Shown here in pieces: positions 40,801 through 52,800 of a stretch of DNA of 64,000 nucleotides. Below the pieces are notes generated by a model, which was not told the origin of the DNA, made no database searches, and saw only the letters and a list, made by a program, of their open reading frames with translations. Each line of letters opens with the position of its first letter. The stretch's first letter is position 1. Made by a program: the position numbers and the translations under genes. Source of the stretch: Theropithecus gelada (taxonomy: Eukaryota; Chordata; Mammalia; Primates; Cercopithecidae). The stretch covers positions 136,115,558 through 136,179,557 of the forward strand of contig NC_037669.1 in assembly GCF_003255815.1 (NCBI RefSeq). The letters are read 5' to 3'.

Positions 40801-43800
40801 GGAATTAGATGAATATTTTAGTGCTATTATTTCTCTTTGAAGCACATTTTCAACATAAACTTTTTAGATATAAGTAAATCAGGGTAAACCAATCCATCAT
40901 CTCTGATCTAGTTCTCATTAGAACACAAAGCAATTAGAAAATATACTAGTGTTCCAAAATTAAAATTCTCCAAATACTATTACTGAGAAAATGAAAAGAC
41001 AACTCACAGAACTAGAGAAAACATTTGCAAATCATATATCTGATAAAAGATTTGTAACCAGAATATATAAAGAACATTTACAACTCAGTAATAAAAAGAT
41101 CAATAAGTCAATTAAAAAACAAGCAAAGCTAATGGGTACTAGGCTTAATACCTGGGTGATGAAATAATCTGTATAACAAACCCCTATGACACAAGTTTAC
41201 CTATGTAACAAGTTACAGTTACCTATGTAACTACACTTATACCCTTGAACTTAAAATAACTTTTTTTTAAAAAAGGGAACAAAGGATATGAATAGACATT
41301 TCTCCAAGATACACAAATGGCCAATAAGCAAGAACATGCAAAAATGCTCAACATCATGAGCTATTAGGGAAATGCAAATCAAAACACCACTTCATATACA
41401 CTAGGATGACTAACATTTTTATTTACTTTTTTTTAAGACGGAGTCTCACTCCGTTGCTCAGGTGGGAGTGCAGTGGCACAATCTCGGCTCACTGCAACCT
41501 CTGCCTCCCAGGTTCAAGCAATTCTCCTGCCTCAGCCTCCAGAGTAGCTACAGGCATGCACCACCAAACCTGGCTAATTTTTTTGTATTTTTAGTAGAGA
41601 CAGGGTTTCACCATGTTGGCCAGACTGGTCTCGAATTCCTGGCTTCAAGTGATCCATCTGCCTTGGCCTCCCAAAGTGCTGGGATCACAGATACAAGCCA
41701 CTGTGCTGGGCCAGATGACTAAAATTTTTTAAAGTCAGATAACACATAGATAAAAAAATAGAAAATAACAAATTGTAAGCATTTGGAAAAACTGGAGTCC
41801 TTACGTACTTTTGGTTGGATTGTAAAATGGTGCAATTGCTATGGACAACAGTTTCCTCAAAAAAATTAAAAACAGAACTACCATATGATCCAACAATCCC
41901 AATTCTGAGCATATATCCAAAAGATAAACAAAAATGGATAAGCAAAACGTGGTATATACCTATAGTAGTATATTACTCAGTCTGTTTTTTTGTTTTTGAG
42001 ATGGAGTTTCACTCTTAATGCCCAGGCTAGAGTGCAATGGCAATCTTGGCAATCTTGAACCTCCAGGGTTCAAGCAATTCTCCTGCCTCAGCCTCCCAAG
42101 TAGCTGGCATTACAGATGCCCACCACCACGCCTGGCTAATTTTTGTATTCTTAGTAAAGACAGGGTTTCACTGTCTTGACCAGCTGGTCTCGAACTCCTG
42201 ACCTCAGCTGATCCACCCGCCTCAGCCTCCCAAAGCACTAGGCATGAGCCACTGCACCTGGCCCATTATTCAGTCTTAAAAAAGAAGGAAATTCTGTCAC
42301 ATGCTACAACATGAATGAACCTTAAGGACATTATGCTAAGTGAAATAAGCAAGTCACAAAAAGGCAATACTGTATGATTTCACCTATATGAGGTATTTAA
42401 AGTAGTGAAACATAGAAACAGAAAGCAGAATGGTGGTTACCAGAGGGTGGGGGCCAGAAAAAAAGGAGAGTTGTTTTTTAACGGTATACAGTTTGTTTTG
42501 CAAGATGAAAAGTTCTGAAGATCTGTTTTACAACAATGTGAATACACCTAACACTACTGAACCTTATACTTTAAAATAGTTAAGATGAGGCTGGGCCGGG
42601 CGCGGTGGCTCAAGCCTGTAATCCCAGCACTTTGGGAGGCCGAGACGGGTGGATCACGAGGTCAGGAGATCGAGACCATCCTGGCTAACACGGTGAAACC
42701 CCGTCTCTACTAAAAAATACAAAAAACTAGCCGGGCGAGGTGGCGGGCGCCTGTAGTCCCAGCTACTCGGGAGGCTGAGGCAGGAGAATGGCGTAAACCC
42801 GGGTGGCGGAGCTTGCAGTGAGCCGAGATCGCGCCACTGCACACCAGCCTGGGCGACAGAGCGAGACTCCGTCTCAAAAAAAAAAAAAAAAAAAAAAGAT
42901 GAGGCTGGACGCAGTGGCTCGCACCTGTAATCCCAGTACTTTGGGAGGCAGAGGTGGGTGGATCACCTGAGGCCAGGAGTTCAAGACCAGCCTGGCCAAC
43001 ATAGTGAAACCCCATCTCTACTAAAAATACAAAATTAGCCAGGCCTGGTGGCACACGCCTGTAATCCCAGCTACTTGGGAGGCTGAGGCAGGAGAATTGC
43101 TTGAACCAGGAGGCAGAGGTTGCTGTGAGCCAAGGTCACATGACTGCTCTCCAGCCTGGGCAATAGAGTGAGACTCTGTCTTAAAAAAAAAAAACATAAA
43201 ACAGTTAAGATGGTAAACTTTATGTTATGTGATTTTGTGTTTTTTACAATAAGAAAAGAGATAACAAGTCTTGGTGAGGATGTGGAAAAATTTGAATCTC
43301 ATACGTTTCTAGTGGGAATGTAAAATTGTATCGTCATTTCAAATAATAGTTTGGCAATTAATCAAAATGTTAAACCTTAAGATCTAACAATTCCACTCCC
43401 AGGCATATACCAAAAGAAATAAAAACACATATCCACAAAAACTTATGACCAGTATTCATAGCAGCATTATTTACAACAGCCAAAAAGTAGAAATAACCCA
43501 AAAGCCTATCAACTGATCAATGGATAAATACAATGCATTATACCCATAAGATGGAATATTATCTGGCAATAAATAGGAATAAAGTTCTGATACATTCAGC
43601 AACATGGATGAACCTTGAAAACATTACGGTAAGTAAAAGAAGCTAGTCATAAAAGACCACATATTGGCTGGGCGCAGTGGGTCACGCCTGTAATTCCAGC
43701 ACTTTGGGAGGCCGAGGCGGGCAGATCATGAGGTCAGGAGATCGAGACCATCATGACTAACACAGTGAAACCCCGCCTGTACTAAAAATACAAAAAAATT

Positions 43801-46800
43801 AGCTGGGCGTGGTGGCGGGCGCCTATAGTCCCAGCTACTCAGGAGGCTGAGGCAGGAGAATGGCATGAAACCAGGAGGCAGAGCTTGCAGTGAGCCCAGA
43901 TCGCGCCACTGCACTCCGGCCTGGGTGACAGGGCGAGACTCCGTCTCAAAAAAAAAAAAAAGGACCACATATTGTACAATTCCATGTATATAAAATGTCC
44001 AAAATAAGCAAATCTACAGAGACAGAAATAAATTATTGGTTGGTAATTGCCTAGGGCTGGCAAGAAAGGAGGAAAGGAAGAGCTGGGGAGTGGGGGCAGG
44101 ATGACAATGACAACAGGTAGAACAAGGAGTGGCTAATGGGTATAAGGTTCCTTTTTAGGGTAATGAAAATGTTCTAAAATTAGATGTGGTGATGGCTGTG
44201 CAACTCTGTAAATAATAGGAGGGAAGAGGAGGGAAGAAAGGGAGACCTTCCATGTATCTACTGTATGAAAAAGTTCTCATAAACTTTTACCTCCTCTCTC
44301 AACTTTCTGATGAGCTCTGTGTCATTGTGATGGGTTTTGATGAGTTCAGCTTTGCCACTTGCAACAAGGGATGCACTTTCAATTAGATCAGGCCGTAAAG
44401 TACCTTGGGCAAGGAAAACCTCCTCTGGTTTCAAGTTCATTTCCCCAATTACTTCATTGGCAATCTATAATCAACAGGAGTAAAACAGCCTTGTAAGAGA
44501 AAATTTTTTTTAAAAGCAAAAGTTTATACTTTCAGCTAAATCTCCTAGAGTCCTTTAGAAATACTGACCAGAAAATAAAATCCACCAAGCCCCAAAATAA
44601 ACTCCTTTACGAACGTGTCCTTTAACATGATTCAAAAAGGTACGTGAGGCCGAGCACAGTGGCTCATGCCTGTAATCCCAGCACTTTGGGAGGCTGAGTG
44701 GAGCGCATCACTTGAGGCCAGGAGTTCGAGACCAGCCTGGCCAACATGATGAAACCCCATCTCTACTAAATATACAAAATTAGCAGCCAGGCATGGTGGC
44801 TCACGCCTGTAATCACAGCACTTTGGGAGGACAAGGCAGGTGGATCATGAGGTCAGGAGTTTGAGACCAGCCTTACCAACATGGTGAAACCCCGTCTCTA
44901 CTAAAAATACAAAAATTAGCCAGGCGTGGTGGCACATGCCTATAATCCCAGCTACTCAGGAGGCTGAGGCAGGAGAATCGCTTGAACTCTGGAGGCGAAA
45001 TTTGCAGTGAACCGAGATTGCGCCACTGCACTCCAGCCTCGGAGGCAGAGCGAGATTCCATCTCAAAAAAAATAAAAAATAAAAATAAAAATAAATAGCT
45101 GGGCATAGTGGTGCATGCCTGTAATCCCAGCTACTCCAGAGGCTGAGGCAGGAGAATCGCCTGAACCCAGGAGGCAGAGGTTGCAGTGAACCGAGATCGC
45201 TCCATTGTACTCCAGCCTGGATGACAAAGAGCAAAACTCCGCCTCCAAAAAACAAAACATAGGTATGTGAACATTCCATTCAAGAGCTTGAAATTAGCCA
45301 TTGAGATAACCAATGAATTAAAGTCTATGATCAGCTGAAGACATCTATTCTTAAAAAGTTAAAATAACAGTCTGGCAATGTAAGCAAACATGTTTATTAA
45401 AACATAAAACAGTTGGCTGGGCATGGTGGCTCACACCTGTAATCCCAGAAGTTTGGGAGGCTGAGGCGGGCGGATCATGAGGTCAGGAGATCAAGACCAT
45501 CCTGGTCAACATGGTGAAACCCCGTCTCTACTAAAAGTACAAAAGTTAGCTGGGCATGATGGTGCACACCTGTAGTCCCAGCTACTCAGGAGGCTGAGGC
45601 AGGAGAATCATCACTTGAACCCAGGAGGAAGAGGTTGCAGTGAGCCGAGATTGTGCCACTGCACTCCAGCCCAGCCTGGCCTGGTGACACATCGAGACTC
45701 CGTCTCATAAAACAAACAAACAAACAAACATAAAACAGTTTCTACTGGTCAATATGATGACAATATACAGTAAAACTCTCAGCCACATAAGAAAAAGGAA
45801 AAAATTAGCAAATTTGGTTATTTGATATAGTGACAAGGAAAAACAAATACAAAGATTCACATCAAAAACAGTACATGGTGAGGATATTAAAAACAAAGGT
45901 ACCTTAACAAAAGTATCCCCAATGATTTTTCTTTTCTCTTCAGGACTTGTGGTCATATTTAACGTTTTGCTAATTCTTTTCCGTGGGGTTCTATCTTCAT
46001 CTGATATTGGTAGGGTTGTTGTTCCATTGTAGAAAGAATGAGCAGCATTTATCACTAGAGGAAAGGGGAGAAGCATTTGAAATTGGTATAACATGTTTTT
46101 TTAATCAAAAATAACAAGTCAAACTACAGAAAGAAAAGTTTATTTCTTTTCCAGGCTGAAGAACAGTCCATGGTTCCTTTGATCTCCCCTAAATCTGCCT
46201 ACAAATTTCAATAAACTATCAATGTTCAAGAATTACTGGCCAGGCCTGATGGCTCACACCTGTAATCCCAGCACTTTGGGAGGACGAGGCAGGCAGATCA
46301 CGAGCTCAGGAGATCGAGACCATCCTGGCTAACATGGTGAAATCCCATCTCTACTAAAAATACAAAAAAGTTACCCGGGTGTGGTGGCGGGCACCTGTAG
46401 TCCCAGCTACTGGGGAGGCTGAGGCAGGAGAATGGCGTGAACCCAGGAGGCGGAGCTTGCAGTGAGCCGAGATCGTGCCACCGCAATCCAGCCTGGGCGA
46501 CAGAGCGAGACTCCATCTCAAAAAAATAAATAAATAAATAAATAATTTAAAAAAAAAAAAAACAAAAAAAAAAAACTATCAATACATCCTGAGTAAAAGA
46601 ATTCAGATACAGGCACTCATTAAATGTTGTTTCTGTGAGAATCTCCTGGCATTTAGATCTAGGGCCATGACATCACAAATTATGCTGATTAGGACTGGCA
46701 CGGTGGCTCACGCCTGTAATACCAACACTTTGGGAGGTCAAGTTGGGTGGATCACTTGAGGTCAGGAATGTGAGACCAGCCTGGCCAAAATGGCAAAACC

Positions 46801-49800
46801 ACATCTCTATTAAAAACACAAAAATTAGCTGGGTGTAGTAGCACACGTCTGTAATCCCAGCTACTCGGAGGCTGAGGCAAGAGAATTGGTTAAACCTCGG
46901 AGGCAGAGGTTGCAGTGAGCCAAAGTCGTGCCACTGCATTCTGGCATGGGCAACAGAACAAGACTCCACAAAAAAAAAAATAAAATTATGCTGATTATTT
47001 TCCCTCTGTTCAGTGCTTCATCAGAGCAACAAGCAAATGCCACAGCAAGAAGCATAGCCCCAAAGGAATCAAAAGCACTGGTTCCTAAACAGAATCAAAG
47101 TCGTTTGGAATCACACACTAGTGTCTTGTAAAATTGATATTTATGAACACACGTTTAACAATCCTTGGCTTTTTATTTAACGACAGGAAACTAAAAACTG
47201 ACTAAGAGCTCTATTTGCTAATAAAACTTAGCTACTGGAGGCCTTCACTGTAAGATGACAAGGCAGCTTGCTATTTCATTGTGCAAAACCCAGTGAATTT
47301 GTAGGTCTTTCCTAAACCTGGTCAACTATCCAGAGAAGACATATCTACTCTCCTGCCTATTGGCATTCTGGCAGTTGAACAGAAGAAGTGGTAGCAAAAG
47401 GGAGTTGCCATTCAGGATAGAGACTTTTACTTCATCCTGTTCTTAATGTAGAGTCTTACCTCCACCCTCAACTATGCCTGGTATTAGTAGGCTCAAGTCC
47501 AGAACCTCTCTTGTTTAGCCTTTCTAGAGAATATATCCACAGTGTTCTGATGGGGAAGGAGAGTGCAGTTTGCTCCTGTGCTAAGGAAAAGGATCTGCTT
47601 CTCAGATATTTAATCCATTTTAGGCTAACCCAGAGACCAATGACCCAAAAAGAACCCAATGATTCAAATTCCTGAGCCTCCTCAGAAGTCTACAGCACAA
47701 ATCAGCTTGCTTTTTGTTGGCTTCCTTCCCACCCCACCCCAAGGTTGTGAATTCCTTCATTCTGCTATGTCAGTTACCAGGGACAGATCCAAGTTTTACA
47801 ATTTGAAGGCCTCCTTCAAGAAACAGAACAAATAAGATATTAAAAATCTTAAGTTATACTGGGATGGCTACCAAGTACTTAACTATACACAGAAATAATT
47901 GCAAATCACATATATACCTCTAAACTCATACTAAGCACATCCCCAGCTCATCTTTGTCTTAGCCTGATCTCAAAATGCCCACGGCCATTCCAGCACCATC
48001 TAACAGAGAACAAGTTAGAGTTGAAAGAAAATAAACAACTACAAATTATCAAAATATCTTACTTGCAAATTTCACAAAAACATATGACCATGTGAAGATA
48101 CCATTGGGGACCTTCCCAGGATGCTGGGAGAGACCTCCCTAGCTTAAACAGAGAAAATCCACCTCTACCCATCTGCTTTCTACTTCCCAACATTTTATTG
48201 AAAGCATCTGTCTGCTATCATCTCCTCTATCCCTCGTCCTTATGGTATTACACTGTTTTATGCTTTTACTGTTATTTTAGAGAAGTTTCAAAGAAATAGA
48301 TTCATGTTCACATCATGCTTACCTACAAGTCTTCATTTTATTCACACTTTTGGTATCAATTCCAATTAATTCAATAATATGTACAATAACTTGTATCATT
48401 AAACTACTGACCTCATTTCATTATAACTATCAATTGCACCTTGTTTTTAAAAAGTATAAAAGGTATCTACAAAAGTAAATGTTATTAAGGACAAAGAAAT
48501 TTATTAGTGGCCCTTTAAAAAAAAAAAAAAGTAACTATAGAATCTTCACCTCTCCCACAATAAGCTTTCCTGTTTGCAAAATAATCTGTATATCCACACC
48601 TGAGGAGGGTTTGGGTAGCCTTGTGCTATATAAATATCATGAAATAGAGTGGGAAAAGATAATTTCTTTTTCTTTTTTTTGAGATGGAATTTCGCTCTTG
48701 TTGCCCAGACTGGAGTGCAGCAGCATGATCTCTGCTCACTGCAACCTCCACCTCCAGGTTCAAGAGATTCTCCTGCCTCAGTCTCTCGAGCAGCTGGGAT
48801 CACAGGCGCCCACCACCAAGCCTGGCTAATTCCTTGTATTTTTAGTAGAGATGGGGTTTCATCATGTTGGCCAGGCTGATCTCAAACTCCTGACCTCACG
48901 TGAGCCACCCACCTTGATCTCCCTAAGTGCTGGGATTACAGGCGTGAGCCACCGCGCCTGGCCAGGAAAAGATAATTTTAATAGCGAATGACTAGAAGAG
49001 AACTGAACAGTAGCTGGAAAATGTTAACTTATCAATCTATGTATAAAATTAGCAGAATCAATAGTTTAAAAATTTATACTGAGACCTCTCTTACACCAGA
49101 GGTAATTGTAAAAATGAAAAGCATTTTCAACCTTGGCATACTGAGAAAACTGTAATTGTGCTCACTTAAACCATAAGACTAGATTTGATTACACAAGTCC
49201 TAACATGTAAGTTAACTTTTCTGGGGTTCTTCAATACCTTTGACCTGAATTCCAAGCTTTTTGAGGGCCTCTTCAACAGACTGGCTTTCTCGTTTTCTCA
49301 TAAAGCCATTATCAATGTGTACAGCAATGACTTGATCTTGGTTCAAAGCACGATTTAGCAAAGCTGTACAAACTGTTGAGTCTACTCCACCACTGAGTAA
49401 AACCTACGGGGTAAAATGAAAAATCAAACTAAGCAAAACAAGCAAAAAAGAAAACAAACACTATCAGCTTAAATCGTTACCTAAAAGCGCTATTTATATC
49501 AAAGATATGTATGGTGACTGGAAAAACACTCTAAAATTATAGAACATTTAAGGGCTGTGTTGAGGACTCTAGCTCCTGGATTCCACCATTATTGATATAA
49601 ATTTGTAGACTTCTAGATAATAAATTGCTTACCAAAACTTTTGACGTGCCTACTCTCTCTTTGATCTCTCGAATGCACTCAAGTTCTCTGTTCTGCACCG
49701 TGAAGGTTCCACTGCACCCAGCTATATCATAAAGGAAATTCTTCAGTATTACTTTTCCATTTTCTGTAAGGCCAACTTCAGGGTGGAACTGTACTCCATA

Positions 49801-52800
49801 TAATTTTTTAGATTCATTGGCTATACCTTTATAGAGAAAATAGTCACAAATTAAAATTTTTTCATGCTGAAAAGACTCAAGCAATAACCACAATTAATTT
49901 ATCACAATCTCTGCCTCTATGGTTTAAATTTTTTTTTTTTTTTTTTTTTGGAGATAGAGTCTCACTATGTCACCCAGGCTGGAGTGCAATGGCATGATCT
50001 CGGCTCACTGCAACCTCCGCCTCCTGAGTTCAAACAATTCTCATGCCGCAGGCTCCCAAGCAGCTGGCATTACAGATGTGTGCCACCACACCCAGCTAAT
50101 TTTTTGTATTTCTAGTACAGATGGGGTTTCAATATGTTGGCCAGGTGGCCTCGAACTCCTGGCCTCAAGTGATCCACCTGCCTCAGCCTCCCAAATGCTA
50201 GGATTACAGGCATGAGCCACTGCTCCCAGCCAATTTTATTTTATTTTATTTTATTTTTTTTCTTTTGTTTTGTTTTGTTTTGTTTTGAGACGGAGTCTCA
50301 CTCTGTCGCCCAGGCTGTAGTGCAGTGGTGCGATCTCAGCTCACTGCCACCTCTGCCTCCCACGTCCAAGCGATTCTTCTGCCTCAGTCTCCCGAGTAGC
50401 TGGGACTACAGGTGCCTGCCACCACGCTCAGCTAATTTTTAAAATATTTTTAGTAGAGACGGGGTTTCACCATATTGGCCAGGCTGGTCTTGATCTCCTG
50501 ACCTTGTGATCCGTCTCGGCCACCCAAAGGGCTGGGATTACAGGCGTGAGCCACCGAGCCTGGCCTATTTTATTTTTTAGGCAGGGTATTTACTGCTCTG
50601 TCACCCAGGCTGGAGCGCAGTGGCGTAATCATAGCTCACTATAGTCTCGATCTCCTGGGCTCAAGTGATCCTTTCACCTCAGCCTCCTAAGTAGCTGGAA
50701 TGACAGGTGCGTGCCACCACACTCAGCTAATTTCTAAATATTTTGAAGAGATGGGGTTTTATCCTGTTGCCTTGCTGAACTCCTGGGCTCAAGGAATCCT
50801 CCTTCCTTGGCCTCCCAAAGTGCTGGGATTATGGGTGTGGGCCACTGCACACAGCCTTCTTCCTCTATAAATGTTAAAACTGATATGTCTCACTGGATTT
50901 TTAGCTATAGGAAAAATAAATACATAACAAAGACAAAAACTACATTGCTGTAACCTTTCTTTATAAAGGTCTTTCTTGACACAGCAATTAATGGGCTAGA
51001 GGACGGTACATTAAGTCCCACACAGAGATTATTTAACAGTATTCTCACCTTTCCACCCAAGTTACTTCAGTTGCCTTGTCTATCTAGTGCATTGATAATT
51101 CAGTTTTGGTTCTCATGTTGCACATGGCTTTCAAATGCATTGTACAGCTACCAAATTCTCATATTAAAAGAATCTCATATATCAGACTTGTCAGAATATA
51201 CTGTTTCTTTCTTGACTACTATTAACCACAAATATATATTCACCTACTTGACTAATGTGTTTCCAGCAAATATTACCTACGGGGCAATAGATGTTAGGCT
51301 AGGTATTTTACATGTGCATGTGTTACCCCTATTTTATGGCTCTGAGATATCAAGAAACTTGTATGAACTCTCAGGTAATTAAGTAACTAAATCAGGCCTG
51401 ACAGGCTCCCTAACTCATACTCATTCTACTATACCACAGTACTTCACACCTTATTTGGCTCTCAGGATACCACTCTCTTGGTTTACTTATTTTACTGTCT
51501 ATTCCTTCTGAATCACCTTTGCTGGTTCCTCTCCATCTTGCCCATCTCTATACATGGAAGTTACTCTGTCCTCAGCCCTTAAATCTCTTTTCTAAACATT
51601 GAGAGATCTCACACTCTCATCACCTTAAAATTCTGTCTTTATGCCAGTAGACTCCCAAATTTATACCTCCAGTCCAGTTTTCTCCTCTGAAGTCCAGGCT
51701 CACATATACAACTGCCTACTCAGCACCTTTGTTTTGATGTTTAATACAGCACCTTGAATTTAATATTGCAAACTCAAACTCCTGAGGTCTTTCCAATCAG
51801 GTAATTAGAAACATTTTCCTTTTGGTTCCTCAGGCCAAAAAACTTGGGAGTTAAAACTTGATTCTACTTTTTCTTCCTCACTCCATATTCAATCTAACAG
51901 CAAATCTTGTGTCTCTCCCTTCAAAACAGTGGAATCCAATCACTCCTAACAACGTCTACCTCTATTACCCTAGTCCTGACAACTTCCACCTCTGTCAACC
52001 TGGTCCTAACAACTTCCTCTTCTACTGTTATAAAAAAAACCGGGTTCTTTTCCCATAACCAGGAAAAGTTAGGCACGCAGACACTTTGAAAGGTAAGAAG
52101 TAATGGAATTTATTGAGAAAAAAGGAAAAATCTCTCAGCAAAGTGGAAGGCTTCCTGTTAACAGGCCCCCATCTCACAGATTGAATCCCAGGTCACCACA
52201 CAGGAACAGGAAAGGCCAGGATCCTCCCTCCTGCAAAGGGTGAGAACTTCCTGTGGCTCCACCCTGTTCTCCCAGTAGGCAGGCTGGTGGGAGATTCTCC
52301 AGGTGCCCTCCCCTTTTATCTTCCTCCTGCATCTATCACTACTATCTTGATCCTGACAACACTGTCTCTCTCCTGGTTACTACAATAAATTCCTAGCTCG
52401 TCTTCTTGCTTCTCTTTCACCCTGTATCTTTTCTCCTCATCACAGCTTAATCCTGAAATTAGATCACATCTCTCCTTCATTTAAAACCCCACCTCATTAT
52501 GAGTAAAGCCAAAGTATAGGAGTGGCCAAAAGGTCCTGTGTTCTGGCATCCAACTACTTCTCTAACTTCACCTTCTTTCACTCTCCCCATCATGCTTACT
52601 CTGCTCCAACCACGTGGATTCCTTGCTGCTCCTCAAATATGGTACCCACCCAGGATCTCTACTGCTGTTTCCTCTTTCCCCAAATATCCAAAAAGGTTAG
52701 CACTTATTTTCTTCGTGTCCAGTGTCATCTTATAGGAATGCCTTCCCTGAATAGCCTATAAAATTGCAACAACCCTAATCACACATATTCCAGAATACCC

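Larger units (their letters stand above)
40985..43255 (+). mobile_element. L1M fragment with several nested insertions
   Basis: Old L1 ORF2 and 3' end in sense orientation, interrupted by a short L1 3' UTR insert (about 41130-41272) and by Alus at 41421-41712, 41984-42264 and the pair at 42595-43194. The L1 text resumes in register each time and ends near 43255. Confidence 0.85.

Noticed and set aside
51858..52761. Several frames suggesting a small gene
   Set aside because: They follow L2 ORF2 in sequence order with frame breaks, an LTR insertion and no intact domain.
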